A stretch of DNA of 64,000 nucleotides from Neoroseomonas terrae. Its GTDB lineage: Bacteria; Pseudomonadota; Alphaproteobacteria; Acetobacterales; Acetobacteraceae. The position numbers and the translations under genes are program-made. The notes under the pieces are model-generated. The model had not been told where the DNA came from, did no database searches, and saw nothing but the letters and a program-made list of their open reading frames with translations. The stretch lies in NCBI RefSeq assembly GCF_018129025.1, contig NZ_JAAEDI010000019.1:62001-126000 (forward strand), in the 5' to 3' direction. Positions 9,090 through 19,100 of this stretch are shown here, piece by piece (the first letter of the stretch is position 1; each line of letters begins with the position of its first letter).

Positions 9090-10700
9090 ATGCGCGACTT
9101 CCACCTGCCCGGCCGCAGCGCCGCCTATGGCACCAATGGCATGGCGGCGACCTCCATGCCGCAGGCGACGCTCGCCGCGCTCGACATCCTGCGGGCGGGG
9201 GGCAATGCGATGGATGCCGCCATCGCCGCCTGCGCCGTGCAATGTGTGATCGAGCCGGCCTCGACCGGCATCGGCGGCGACAATTTCTGCCTTTACGTCC
9301 CGGCGGGGTCTTCCAAGGTCATCGCGATGAACGGGTCGGGCCGTGCCCCGGCCGCGGCGACGCCCGAAGCGTTGCGCGCCGCCGGTATGACCGCGATGGT
9401 CAACACTTCCGCCCATTCCGTGACCGTGCCGGGCGCGGTCAGCGCCTGGGAGGCGCTGAACAAGGCGCATGGCAGGCTGGGGCTGGACCGCATAGTCCAG
9501 GCGGCGATCGCCTATGCCGAAGAAGGCTTCGCGATCTCCCCGCGCGTGGCGTCGGATTGGGAGGGCTCGGTCGGCAAGCTGATGAAGCATCCGGCCTCGG
9601 CGCGGCGCTTCCTGCGCGACGGCGAGGCGCCCGCGCTCGGCACCCGTTTCACCCAGCCGGAGCTGGCGAAGACGCTGCGGGCGATCGCGGCCAAGGGCAA
9701 GAAGGCGTTCTATGAGGGCGAGGTGGCGGCCGACATCGTCGCCACGCTGCGCGCCGCCGGCGGCCTGCACACCGAGGAGGATTTCGCACGCGGCGCCGAT
9801 GTGGCCGAGTTCGTCGAGCCGATCTCGATCAAGTGGCGCGGCATGGAGGTGTTCCAGTGCCCGCCGAACGGCGTCGGGATGCATGTGCTGCAGATCCTCG
9901 GCACCCTGGGCAATCTGGAGACGCCGGCGGGCGGGCCGGGCAGCGCGCTGCGCTATCATCGCCATATCGAGGCAGCGCGCTTTGCCTATCGCGACCGCGA
10001 CGCCTTCCTGGCCGATCCGTCCCAGGTGGATGTGCCGGTCGAGAAGCTGCTGAGCCCGGATTACCTGAAGCGCCTGGCCGCCGCGATCCGCGACGACGTG
10101 GCGATGACTGAGGCGGAACTGCCGGGGCCGGGCGAGAGCGACCTGAAGAAGCACAAGGACACCGTGTACCTCTGCGTGGTGGACAAGGACGGCAATGCCT
10201 GTTCCTTCATCAACTCGCTGTTCGAGGGCTTCGGGTCAGGCATCCTGGCCGAGAAGGCGGGCGTCATGCTGCAGAACCGCGGCTTCGGCTTCCGGCTGCA
10301 GGAAGGCCACGTCAACTGCATCGCGCCGAACAAGCGGCCGCTGCACACCATCATCCCGGGCATGGTGATGAAGGACGGGCAGGCCATCATGCCGTATGGC
10401 GTCATGGGCGGGCGCTTCCAGCCTACCGGGCAGTCGCTGTTCCTGACCAACCACTTCGAGTTCGGCATGGATGTGCAGGAGGCGATCGATTTCCCCCGCC
10501 TGATGCCGCAGGACGGCAAGGTGCAGATCGAGAACGGCATTCCCGGCTCCGTGGTCGACCAGCTGAATCGGCTCGGCCACGAGTGTGAGCTGATCGACAA
10601 GCCGCATGGCGGCGGGCAGGCGATCTTCATCGACCGGGAGAAGGGCTGCCTGGTGGGTGGATCGGACCCGCGGAAGGATGGGTGCGCGCTGGGGTATTGA
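9090..10700 (+). CDS. gamma-glutamyltransferase family protein (Ntn hydrolase)
   Basis: 536 residues from ATG 9090; an upstream in-frame ATG at 9048 adds 14 unlikely residues. The N-terminal fingerprint AALDILRAGGNAMDAAIAA and CVIEPASTGIGGDNF is typical of GGT. The autoprocessing site reads HKDTVYLCVVDKDGN, with Thr as the expected new N-terminus of the small subunit. NSLFEGFGSGI and RPLHTIIPGMV follow. No signal peptide is seen, so the protein may be cytoplasmic, as in GGT-like amidases of peptide or xenobiotic catabolism. A second, distinct GGT-like gene lies at 24011-25798. Confidence 0.85.
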   Translation: MRDFHLPGRSAAYGTNGMAATSMPQATLAALDILRAGGNAMDAAIAACAVQCVIEPASTGIGGDNFCLYVPAGSSKVIAMNGSGRAPAAATPEALRAAGMTAMVNTSAHSVTVPGAVSAWEALNKAHGRLGLDRIVQAAIAYAEEGFAISPRVASDWEGSVGKLMKHPASARRFLRDGEAPALGTRFTQPELAKTLRAIAAKGKKAFYEGEVAADIVATLRAAGGLHTEEDFARGADVAEFVEPISIKWRGMEVFQCPPNGVGMHVLQILGTLGNLETPAGGPGSALRYHRHIEAARFAYRDRDAFLADPSQVDVPVEKLLSPDYLKRLAAAIRDDVAMTEAELPGPGESDLKKHKDTVYLCVVDKDGNACSFINSLFEGFGSGILAEKAGVMLQNRGFGFRLQEGHVNCIAPNKRPLHTIIPGMVMKDGQAIMPYGVMGGRFQPTGQSLFLTNHFEFGMDVQEAIDFPRLMPQDGKVQIENGIPGSVVDQLNRLGHECELIDKPHGGGQAIFIDREKGCLVGGSDPRKDGCALGY

Positions 10701-10732
10701 GCGCGCCGCCGCACCAAACCGCAGCGAAACCG

Positions 10733-11497
10733 ATGACGGACACCGAGCCGCTTGGCCCCGTCATTGATCGCGTTGTCGATGCCTTTCTGCGCCGGCATCG
10801 CAGGAAGGCCTATGCGGCCTTCGTTCGCGCCCGACCGCGGACAATGGAAGAGGCTTTCGAGCGCTATGTGCCCTTCTGGGCATTCCTCGATGCTCTGCGC
10901 GATCCGGGCGTCGGTACGGGGATACGCCGCGACTATCTGCGTGCCGCAGCGACGCTCCGATTGGATGAGAGGTTGATACCGCCGGCCAGGCCCGATCCGC
11001 CGACGTTCGCTCTTCTTCTCTGGCCGATTGTCCTCGTCGGCCTGATCCGCCTTTGGTTGAGGCTGAAGCTCGTTTCGGGGCACGGTGCGATCCCCGCACC
11101 GCCGTTCCGCCAGGTCGTTGCTGCAGGGCCATGGCGTAGGAAGAGGTCGGGATCGCAGCTTGCAGCACCGGCAACCGCATCTCCTGATCCCAGGACGAAA
11201 CACGACGCCGCTCTGCGGATGATCGAGCTTCTCGTGGAACGGCGGCCCGACCTCATGCGGGAGCTGGCGGCGGCGATGCTCGATCCAGCGCGGGGCGCTG
11301 ATGATGATGACCGGGTTGTCTACGAGGTGCACCCCAAGCTCGTGGCATTTTGGGAAGAAGAGGGCTTTCCCTATGAGAAGCAGCCGCTGTGGCTCTTCCA
11401 TACCCTGCAGAAGGTCTGCCTCATGATTGCACTCGGCTATGGTTCACCGGAAGCCGAACGCGCGACCAGTATACCAAATCGCCGGAAGCAACCTTGA
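10733..11497 (+). CDS. hypothetical protein with one membrane segment
   Basis: 254 residues from ATG 10733; 17 more residues are open upstream but would overlap the GGT gene. One hydrophobic segment is visible near residues 90-106 (TFALLLWPIVLVGLIRLWLRL). The N-terminal part is helical and charged (VDAFLRRHRRKAYAAFVRARPRTMEEAFERYVPFW). The C-terminal part ends in a stretch rich in charged residues, then WEEEGFPYEKQPLWLFHTLQKVCLMIAL. I do not recognise a family. Base composition is slightly lower in GC than its neighbours. Confidence 0.6.
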   Translation: MTDTEPLGPVIDRVVDAFLRRHRRKAYAAFVRARPRTMEEAFERYVPFWAFLDALRDPGVGTGIRRDYLRAAATLRLDERLIPPARPDPPTFALLLWPIVLVGLIRLWLRLKLVSGHGAIPAPPFRQVVAAGPWRRKRSGSQLAAPATASPDPRTKHDAALRMIELLVERRPDLMRELAAAMLDPARGADDDDRVVYEVHPKLVAFWEEEGFPYEKQPLWLFHTLQKVCLMIALGYGSPEAERATSIPNRRKQP

Positions 11498-11555
11498 CCA
11501 ACCTGTTGTCCGATCATCGGGCAATTCCGCTGAGGGAAAGCCTTTGTCGCCTCGG

Positions 11556-12014
11556 TCAGTTCGCCGCGACCACGCGCCGCCCTTCGACCCGCAGCCGGGT
11601 GCTGCTGCGGACCGAGGGGCAGCAGCGGCCGTCCGTCGCCGCGTAGCCCAATCCGTTGACCTCGATCACCGTGTTGTTCACGCGGGCTTCCTCGACCACG
11701 AAGGTCGGCGGGTCGGGCTGGACGTACTCGACCACGCGGCCGCCTTCCTCCGAGAAGACCCCGAGCTGGCGCACCCAGTTGTTGCCGCCGCCGCAGCCTT
11801 CCACCGTGTAGACGGCGATGACGACATGGCCGGCCGCGCCGGGCAGGGCGCCGCGATAGGCTTCTTCGAGGCGAGCCACCTCGCATCCGGGGTTCTCGCT
11901 CGCGATGTGGCTGCGGATGGCCACCAGACTCTGGGCCTGGCCAACCGCGGGCAGGACCAGCGCTGCCAGACCCAGGCCGGCCGCCAATATCCGGGGATGC
12001 GGGAATGGTCGCAT
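11556..12014 (-). CDS. secreted protein, unknown function
   Basis: 152 residues from ATG 12014, with GAGGAGG nine bases upstream. A signal peptide ends near AVGQAQS (residues 1-27). The mature protein has about 125 residues with three cysteines (NPGCEVARLEEAYRG, VEGCGGGNNW, DGRCCPSV gives two adjacent), suggesting disulfides in the periplasm. The remainder alternates short beta-like segments (HVVIAVYTVEG, RVVEYVQPDPPTFVVEEARVNNTVIEVNGLGY). I do not recognise the family. Confidence 0.65.
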   Translation of the reverse strand: MRPFPHPRILAAGLGLAALVLPAVGQAQSLVAIRSHIASENPGCEVARLEEAYRGALPGAAGHVVIAVYTVEGCGGGNNWVRQLGVFSEEGGRVVEYVQPDPPTFVVEEARVNNTVIEVNGLGYAATDGRCCPSVRSSTRLRVEGRRVVAAN

Positions 12015-12175
12015 GGGCTGCCTCCTCGGTGTGATGACTGGCGAACGCATGAACGCCGTATCCGTTGCGAGGCGCTCGATCCTGTGACCGATTGCCGGCG
12101 CGGCGACGGCGGAGGATGGTGCGGCGGTCGGCGCGGTTCGCGCCGCGACCAGCACACGTGGAAGGAAGGCGGCGC

Positions 12176-13672
12176 ATGACCGAACCCTGCGATCTGACGG
12201 CTTTGGAGGCGCGCCGGTTGATCGGGCGGAAGGCGCTCTCGCCGGTCGAGCTGATGGACTCCTGCCTGAAGCGCATCGGGGCGGTGAATCATGCCGTGAA
12301 CGCCATGGTCGCGATCGACGAACCCGCCGCGCGCGCCGGGGCGAGGGCGGCCGAGGCGGCGGTGATGCAGGGTGGGCCGCTCGGCCCGCTGCATGGTCTG
12401 CCGGTGGGCATCAAGGATCTGGAGGAGACGAAGGGGCTGCGGACCACCTATGGCAGCCCGATCTTCAAGGAGTTCGTGCCGGAGGCGGATTGCCTCATGG
12501 TCGCGAACCTGCGCGACGCCGGCGCGGTGGTGATCGGCAAGACCAACACGCCGGAATTCGGCGCCGGGGCGAATACGCGCAACGCCGTCTATGGGGTCAC
12601 CGGCAACCCGTTCGACACGACGAAGTCGGCCGCGGGGTCGTCCGGCGGGTCAGGCGTGGCGCTGGCCTGCGGCATGGCGCCCATCTGCTCGGGCTCGGAC
12701 ACCGGCGGGTCGCTGCGCAACCCGGCAGCCTTCAACGGCGTCGTCGGCTACCGGCCGTCACCGGGGCTGGTGCCGTCCGAGAAGCGGGCGCATGGCTGGT
12801 CCGGCCTGCCGGTGCTCGGACCGATGGCGCGCAACGTGCCGGATGCGGCGCTGATGCTTTCCGCCATGGCGTCGGACGATTCGATGGACCCGCTGGCCTA
12901 CACCCTGCCGGAAGGGCCTGTGCGCGGCGTGCCGGAAGCCTTCTTCCCGTTGCAGCCCATTGATCTCGCCTCGCTGCGGCTCGCGATCAGCGCCGATTTC
13001 GGGCAGGCACCAGTCGAGAAGCTGATCCGCGAAGCCTTCGCCATCCGTGCCAAGGCAATCGCGCCGTTGTTCGGCGCGGCCGAGGAGGCCGACCCGGATT
13101 GCCGCGGCGGCGATGAGGCGTTCGAGGTCCTACGCGCGACCGGCTTCCTGACCTCCCACCTCCAGAAGGTGCGGGAGCGGCCGCAGGATGTCGGGCCGAA
13201 TGTGCGGGCGAATGTCGAGGAAGGGCTGCGCTACACGCTGGAGGACGCGGCCAAGGCGGCTGCCGCGCAGACCCGCATGTACCGCGCCTGGCAGCATTTC
13301 TTCTTCCACCACGACGTGCTGATCACCCCGGCGATCACCCTGTCACCGCGGCGGTGGAAGGAACTCTATCCGGCGGAGATCGACGGCAAACCGACGCGGA
13401 CCTATTTCCATTGGCTTGCCTGCGCCTACTACGTGACGCTGTGCGGGCATCCCGCGATCTCGCTGCCAATGGGCGTGGACAAGCTCGGCATGCCCTTCGG
13501 GCTGCAGATCGTCGGCCCGCGCGGGGGCGACGCGCTGGTGCTGCGCGTGGCCGCGGCGATCGAGGACGCCTTTGCGGCCGATCCGGTGCTGCGCCGTCCC
13601 GTGCCCGACCTCGCCGCCCTGGCGGCGGCGGAAGCGGTGACGTCGATGCCGGGCGCCGTCGGCTGGGATTGA
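12176..13672 (+). CDS. amidase (amidase signature family)
   Basis: 498 residues from ATG 12176, which follows GGAAGGAAGG at good spacing. The Ser-cisSer-Lys triad of the amidase signature family is complete: Lys in LPVGIKDLEET, the cis-Ser region KSAAGSSGGSG and the nucleophile in SGSDTGGSLRNPAA. Length and ending (ALPMG-like SLPMGVDKLGMPFGLQIVGPRG) match stand-alone amidases rather than GatA, which is encoded separately at 38429. It is expected to hydrolyse an amide in the cytoplasm. The substrate is unknown and neighbours give no clue. Confidence 0.88.
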   Translation: MTEPCDLTALEARRLIGRKALSPVELMDSCLKRIGAVNHAVNAMVAIDEPAARAGARAAEAAVMQGGPLGPLHGLPVGIKDLEETKGLRTTYGSPIFKEFVPEADCLMVANLRDAGAVVIGKTNTPEFGAGANTRNAVYGVTGNPFDTTKSAAGSSGGSGVALACGMAPICSGSDTGGSLRNPAAFNGVVGYRPSPGLVPSEKRAHGWSGLPVLGPMARNVPDAALMLSAMASDDSMDPLAYTLPEGPVRGVPEAFFPLQPIDLASLRLAISADFGQAPVEKLIREAFAIRAKAIAPLFGAAEEADPDCRGGDEAFEVLRATGFLTSHLQKVRERPQDVGPNVRANVEEGLRYTLEDAAKAAAAQTRMYRAWQHFFFHHDVLITPAITLSPRRWKELYPAEIDGKPTRTYFHWLACAYYVTLCGHPAISLPMGVDKLGMPFGLQIVGPRGGDALVLRVAAAIEDAFAADPVLRRPVPDLAALAAAEAVTSMPGAVGWD

Positions 13673-13679
13673 GCCCGGC

Positions 13680-13937
13680 CTACCAGCGGCGATAGGGCCC
13701 GTCGCGATAAGCATAGCGCGGGCCGCCGCGATGGTAGCGCGGCTGCCGGTAGTAGCCGTCGTTGCGGTAGTACCGGTTGTTATTGTTGTTGTTGCTCGCG
13801 GCGATGACGAGGCCCGTCACCGCCGCCGCGCCGATGCCGAGCGCGGCCGTGCTGCCCCAGTCGGTCGTGCCGTCCGGATACTGGCAGGCGCCGAGGGCGA
13901 GGGACGCGGAAAGGGCGAGAGCTGGAAGTACACGCAT
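13680..13937 (-). CDS. small lipoprotein with Asn run and Tyr/Arg-rich tail
   Basis: 85 residues from ATG 13937, preceded by AGGAGG. The N-terminus ends in a lipobox (LALGAC) at residues 17-22, so the protein should be lipidated and held in the membrane. A Gly/Ala-rich hydrophobic stretch (STAALGIGAAAVTGLVIAAS) may be a glycine-zipper helix. It is followed by six Asn and a 35-residue tail of Tyr, Arg and Gly. Similar short Gly-zipper lipoproteins are common in Acetobacteraceae; function is unknown. Confidence 0.65.
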   Translation of the reverse strand: MRVLPALALSASLALGACQYPDGTTDWGSTAALGIGAAAVTGLVIAASNNNNNNRYYRNDGYYRQPRYHRGGPRYAYRDGPYRRW

Positions 13938-14038
13938 GGCAAGCAACCTCCTATGGTGGGGAGATTGCCCGGGCGTCATGTCCGGCGCGCGGCGCAGTCA
14001 GGGCGGGGGTGTGGCGCCTTGGGGCGGCTTCGCCACAA

Positions 14039-14194
14039 TCAGCGCGATTGCGACACGAACCCGCCCGACATGCCGACATAGCCGCCGGTGCCGACGGTGA
14101 GCGAGCCGGGCCGCAGCGTGTCGGCCGGTGCGGTGTCGCGGCAGCCAGCCAAAAGGACCGCGGCGACCAGAATTGCGGGCAGGACGCGGATCAT
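14039..14194 (-). CDS. 51-residue lipoprotein
   Basis: A very short gene. It starts at ATG 14194, overlapping the stop of the RAM-domain gene by ATGA, and ends at TGA 14039. Residues 1-18 read MIRVLPAILVAAVLLAGC, a clean lipoprotein signal with lipobox LAGC. The 33-residue mature part (RDTAPADTLRPGSLTVG onward) is Gly/Ser-rich. The overlap argues that it is translated with the gene upstream. I do not recognise the family. Confidence 0.6.
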   Translation of the reverse strand: MIRVLPAILVAAVLLAGCRDTAPADTLRPGSLTVGTGGYVGMSGGFVSQSR

Positions 14195-14445
14195 CCGCGC
14201 TGGCCCGAGAAGGCGTTGAAGGTTTGCAGCGTATAGGTGTCCTTGATGCCGGGGACGGTCTGCACCGTCTCGACCACGAACTGGCCGATGTCGCGGTCGG
14301 TCTCGAGATAGAATTTCCCGAGCAGGTCATATTGGCCGGAAATGGAATGCATCTCCGACAATTCCTGGATCGTGTCGGCCATGTCGCGGGCCACACGATA
14401 GGCTTGGCCCATGTCGCATTTGATCATCACGAAAATCGCGCGCAT
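14191..14445 (-). CDS. stand-alone Lrp/AsnC ligand-binding (RAM) domain protein
   Basis: 84 residues from ATG 14445. The sequence is one complete RAM domain with no DNA-binding helix-turn-helix: MRAIFVMIKCDMGQAY, VARDMADTIQELSEMHSISGQYDLLGKFYLETDRDIGQFVVETVQTVPGIKDTYTLQTF. Proteins of this type form ring-like multimers and may sense amino acids or modulate full Lrp proteins. A frame open to 14757 has no support in codon style. The next gene is the coupled 51-residue lipoprotein. Confidence 0.75.
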   Translation of the reverse strand: MRAIFVMIKCDMGQAYRVARDMADTIQELSEMHSISGQYDLLGKFYLETDRDIGQFVVETVQTVPGIKDTYTLQTFNAFSGQRG

Positions 14446-15051
14446 CGCCGGTTCCGTCGCTGCGGCGCGGCGTGGATGCCGGCGCCTCGGTTGCCGGTTT
14501 GTACAGCAGGCGGGCGCTGGCGTCGTCCTGAACGAACCGCCGGCAACGGGCGAGCCGGTTCGCCTGCCTTCCGGCCGCCCGGCCCGCACGCACTGCGCCA
14601 GTCGCCGCGCGGAAGCGCCAACTGTGCAATTCGGGTGGGGTCGCCGAAATGATGGCTCGCTAGACGCTCGCGTGGGTTGTCTTGCAGGGTTGATTGGCGC
14701 GTCTTGATTGCGGCTTGGCTCGACTGCGAACCAAGCGACGACCATAGCCGGTGCCATGATGCAGACTCAGGCGCTGCGGCTGTCGGCATTGCTGGAAAGC
14801 AAGGCAGAGTCGGCGTTTCACCTGCCAATGACTGCCCCGCGGCACGGGCGATTGCTGCCCGAACCGCCATAATCCGTGCCGGGCGGCGCGTCTTCGGCCG
14901 CGGAGCGCATCTGGGGTGCTTGAGATGCGCGCCGGGCGGGGCGGAAGAATGTTCGACCGTCAACGCGACTGACGGGTAATACAGGGCTGCGAGGCGCTTG
15001 CCGAACGCTCGCGACAGCGTCATCTATTCCATATTCGCGGGCAGGCTCACG
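14446..15051. other. intergenic region between divergent genes
   Basis: 606 bases. No frame with a ribosome site and plausible composition was found on either strand, although several overlapping open frames exist because of high GC. It should contain the promoters of the RAM-domain gene (leftward) and the RND efflux genes (rightward), but no clear -35/-10 pair or operator was recognised. Confidence 0.4.
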
Positions 15052-16173
15052 ATGAAGACGGTTACACAGGTGGCGGTCCTCGCCGTCCTCGGTGCGGCGG
15101 GTGCAGGCTGGCACTACTACGGTGAGCAGGTCGGCCTGCCGCCGCCGATGGAGTTGATCGGGCTTCGGTCGAATACCTCGCAGGCCGCGACGGGCGGCGG
15201 TGGCGGCGCTGCCGGCCCCGTTAGCGTGATCGTGCAGCCCGTCCGGGTCGGGCAGGTGGTTGACCGGGTGGAGAGCGTCGGCACGGTCCGCGCCCGTGAG
15301 GCCGTCACCATCACCACCAAGGTCGCCGGCATCGTCGAAGCGATCCGCTTCAGCGAAGGGCAGCGCGTGGAGGCGGGCGCAACGCTGGTGCAGCTCGACG
15401 CCGCGGCGCTGCGCGCGGAACTCGACCAGGCACGCGCGCTGCTCGACGATGCACGCAGCCAGCTTCAACGCGGGCGCCAGCTCCAGGCCGGTGCCACCAT
15501 CGCCGCCCAGCGTCTCGAGACATTGGAAGCTCTGGCCCGTCAGGCGGAAGGCCGGGTGCGCCAGGCTGAGGCGCGCCTTGAGGAGTTGCGCGTGACCGCG
15601 CCCTTCAGCGGCCGCGTCGGGCTGCGCCAGGTAAGCCCCGGCGCGCTGATCCAGCCGGGCACCGTGATCACCACGCTGGACGACACCGCGAAGGTGCGTG
15701 TCGAGTTCTCGGTGCCTGAGGTGCATCTCGCGCGCATCCGCGTCGGCAGCAGTGTGACCGCGCGCAGCAGCGCCTATGAAGGCCGCCGCTTCCAGGGCAC
15801 CGTGGCGGTGATCGACACCCGCATCGACCCGGCGACGCGGTCAGTGCGGGTGATCAGCGAGTTCGACAACGCGGACGAGGCGCTGCGCCCGGGCCTGTTC
15901 CTGACCGTGGAAATGGTGCTCGAGGAACGCGAGCGCGCCCTGCTGGTCGCGGAGGAGGCGATCGATCCGGTCGGCGACCGCGCCTATGTCTATGTCGTGC
16001 GGGACGGGCGGGCACGCCGGCAGGAGGTGCGGCTGGGTCTCCGCCTGCCCGGCGAGGTTGAGATCCGCCAGGGCGTGAATGCCGGCGAGCCAGTGGTGGT
16101 GCGGGGCGTCCAGCGGTTGCGCAACGATCTGCCGGTTCGGGTGACGGAGTCCGTCAGCCGCCCGACGAGCTGA
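15052..16173 (+). CDS. RND efflux periplasmic adaptor subunit
   Basis: 373 residues from ATG 15052. An N-terminal signal anchor (TVTQVAVLAVLGAAGAGWHYY) is followed by a Gly-rich linker. The barrel-sandwich half motifs VRAREAVTITTKVAGIVEAIRFSEGQRVEAG and LRVTAPFSGRVGLRQVSPGALIQPG flank a helical hairpin (AALRAELDQARALLDDARSQLQRGRQL). Beta-barrel and membrane-proximal domains complete the HlyD/MdtA-like family. It links the inner-membrane pump, encoded 18 bases downstream, to an outer-membrane channel. No outer-membrane factor gene is in the window. Confidence 0.92.
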   Translation: MKTVTQVAVLAVLGAAGAGWHYYGEQVGLPPPMELIGLRSNTSQAATGGGGGAAGPVSVIVQPVRVGQVVDRVESVGTVRAREAVTITTKVAGIVEAIRFSEGQRVEAGATLVQLDAAALRAELDQARALLDDARSQLQRGRQLQAGATIAAQRLETLEALARQAEGRVRQAEARLEELRVTAPFSGRVGLRQVSPGALIQPGTVITTLDDTAKVRVEFSVPEVHLARIRVGSSVTARSSAYEGRRFQGTVAVIDTRIDPATRSVRVISEFDNADEALRPGLFLTVEMVLEERERALLVAEEAIDPVGDRAYVYVVRDGRARRQEVRLGLRLPGEVEIRQGVNAGEPVVVRGVQRLRNDLPVRVTESVSRPTS

Positions 16174-16191
16174 GGCGGGGAGTCGACGGCG

Positions 16192-19100
16192 ATGGTGCTT
16201 TCCGACGTCTCGATCAAGCGACCGGTCTTTGCCATGGTCATCAGCCTGCTGCTGACCGTGCTCGGCCTGTTCGCGCTGATGCGCATGCCGATCCGCGAGT
16301 ATCCGAAGATCGACCCGCCGATCATCCAGGTCATCACCACCTATACGGGCGCCTCGGCGCCGGTGGTGGATAGCCAGATCACCGAGTTGCTGGAATCGGC
16401 CGTCGCGGGCATCGAGGGCATCAAGACCATCACCTCGACCTCGCGCGACGAGCGCAGCGTCATCACGCTTGAGTTCCACCTGTCGCGCGATGTGGATGCG
16501 GCGGCGAACGACGTCCGCGACAAGGTGGCGCGCGCGCTCGCGCGCCTGCCGGACCAGGCGGAGACGCCGATCGTACAGAAGGTCGATGGCGACAGCCGAC
16601 CGATCCTGTGGATCGCGCTGGTTTCCGACCGCCTGACACCGCTCGACCTGACCGACCTCGCGCAACGGCGCATCGTCGACCGCCTCGCCATCGTCGAGGG
16701 GGTGGCGCAGGTACTGATCCAGGGCGAGCGTCGCTTCTCCATGCGGGTCTGGCTGGACCGCCAGGCGCTCGCCGCCCGTAACCTGACGGTGCAGGACGTC
16801 GAAGACGCCATCCGGCGCGAGAATGTCGAACTGCCCGGCGGCCGTATCGAGAGCAATGCGCGCGAACTGACCGTGCGCACCGATACGCGCATGTCCCGGC
16901 CGGAACAGTTCCGCGAGATGGTCGTTCGGCGCGGCGAAGGCGGCGCCCAGGTGCTGCTGGGCGAGGTGGCGCGCATCGAGATCGGCGCGGAGGACACGCG
17001 CGGCGGCTACCGGATCAACGGCAGGCCGGCGATCGGGCTCGGCATACTGCGCCAGTCCACGGCGAACACGCTGTCGGTCGCCGATGGCGTGAAGGCGGAA
17101 ATGGAGCGCATCCGCCCGTCCCTGCCCGAAGGCGTGGACACCATCATCGGCTACGACGAGAGCCTGTTCATCAGCCAATCGATCTACGAGGTCGAGCACG
17201 CGCTGATGATCGCCCTCGCTCTCGTCATCGGCGTTATCTTCCTGTTCCTGCGGTCGGTGCGGGCGACGATCATCCCGGCGGTGGCGATCCCCGTCTCGAT
17301 CATCGCCTCCTTCATCGCCATGGCGGCGCTCGGCTTCTCGGTGAATGTGCTGACGCTGCTGGGGTTGGTGCTGGCGATCGGCCTCGTCGTGGATGATGCC
17401 ATCGTGGTGCTGGAGAACATCCACCGCCGCATCGAGGGCGGCGAGCCGGTGCTCCTCGCCTCGATCTATGGCGCGAGGGAGATCGCCTTCGCGGTCATCG
17501 CGACGACGTTGGTGTTGGTCGCGGTGTTCGTGCCGCTGTCGTTCATGGGCGGCAACACCGGGCGTCTGTTCACTGAATTCGGACTGGCGCTGGCCGCCTC
17601 GGTGCTGTTTTCCGGCCTGATCGCGCTGACGCTGACGCCGATGATGTGCTCCAAGCTGCTCAAGCCGCACCAGGGCGAGACCTGGCTGATCCGGGCGACG
17701 GAGCCGTTCTTCCTCGGCATGAATGGTGGTCTGCGCTGGACGCTGTCGCGCGCCTTGCGCGCCCCGCTGATCACCCTGGCGGCCTCGGCGCTGCTCTGTC
17801 TGTTCGGCGTCGCCCTGTATGGGGCGCTGCCCAAGGAATTCGCACCGACCGAGGATCGCGGTGTCGTCATCATCCCGACCACTGGCCCGGAAGGTGCCTC
17901 CTTCGGCTATACGATGGAGCATGTGACGCAGATCGAGCGGCTGCTGCAGCGCTATGTCGACAATGGCGAGGCGGCCGCGGTCTTCTCCACGGTGGGCGGC
18001 TTCCAGCGGCCGGCGATCGGCAACGTCGCCAACATCTTCATCCGCCTGTCGCCCTGGGCGGACCGGCAGCGGAGCCAGCAGACCATCGCCGCCGAGGTCT
18101 TTCCCGACATCGCCGCCATTCCGGGCGTGCGGGGCTTCGCCTTGAACCCGCCCTCGCTCGGTGCCCGGGGCTTCCAGCCGCCGGTGCAGTTCGTCATCGG
18201 CGGGCCGGATTATGAGACGCTGGTCGATTGGCGCGACCGCTTCCTGGCTCGCGCGCGGGAGAATCCCCGGCTGCTGAACCTCGACCACAACTTCAAGGAG
18301 ACGAAGCCCGAGGTCCGCGTCGAGATCGACCGCCGCAAGGCAGCCGATCTCGGCATTTCCATCGCTGCGGTGGGCCGGACCATCGAGACGATGATGGGCT
18401 CGCGCGAGGTCACGACCTATGTCGTCGGCGGGCAGGAATACAAGGTGCTGCTGCAGGCGCCGACCGAGATGCGCATCTCGCCCTATGACCTGCAGAACGT
18501 CTTCGTGCGCACCGGGTCGGGCGGGTTGGTGCCGCTGTCGAACGTGGTGCAACTCACCGAGCGCGCCCGCGCCCAGACATTGTCGCGCGAGGACCGGGTG
18601 CGCGCCATCACCATCACGGCGTCGCTTGCGCCGGGCTATTCGCTGGGTGATGCGCTGAACTACCTGGATGGCGTGGCGCGGGAGGTGCTGCCGTCCGACG
18701 CCCGCATTTCCTATCGTGGCCAGTCGCTGGAGTTCAAGGAATCCTCAGGCGCGCTCTATGTCACCTTCGCCATGGCGCTGCTCGTCGTGTTCCTGGTGCT
18801 GGCGGCGCAGTTCGAGAGCTTCGTCCATCCCTTCGTCATCCTGCTTTCCACGCCGCTCGCCATCACCGGCGGGCTGTTGGCGCTGTGGTTGACGGGGCAG
18901 TCGCTGAATATCTTCAGCCAGATCGGCATGATCCTGCTGATCGGGCTGATGGCGAAGAACGGCATCCTCGTCGTCGAGTTCGCGAACCAGCTCCGCGACC
19001 GCGGGCTCTCCATCCACGATGCCATTCTCGAGGCCTCGGTCGTGCGGCTGCGGCCGATCCTGATGACCTCGATCGCGACTGTGCTCGGCGCGGTGCCGCT

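Noticed and set aside
15841-18552. A 903-residue open frame on the minus strand
   Set aside because: It is antisense to the RND adaptor and permease genes. It is His/Arg/Asp-rich and low in hydrophobic order, as expected of the mirror frame of a high-GC gene.
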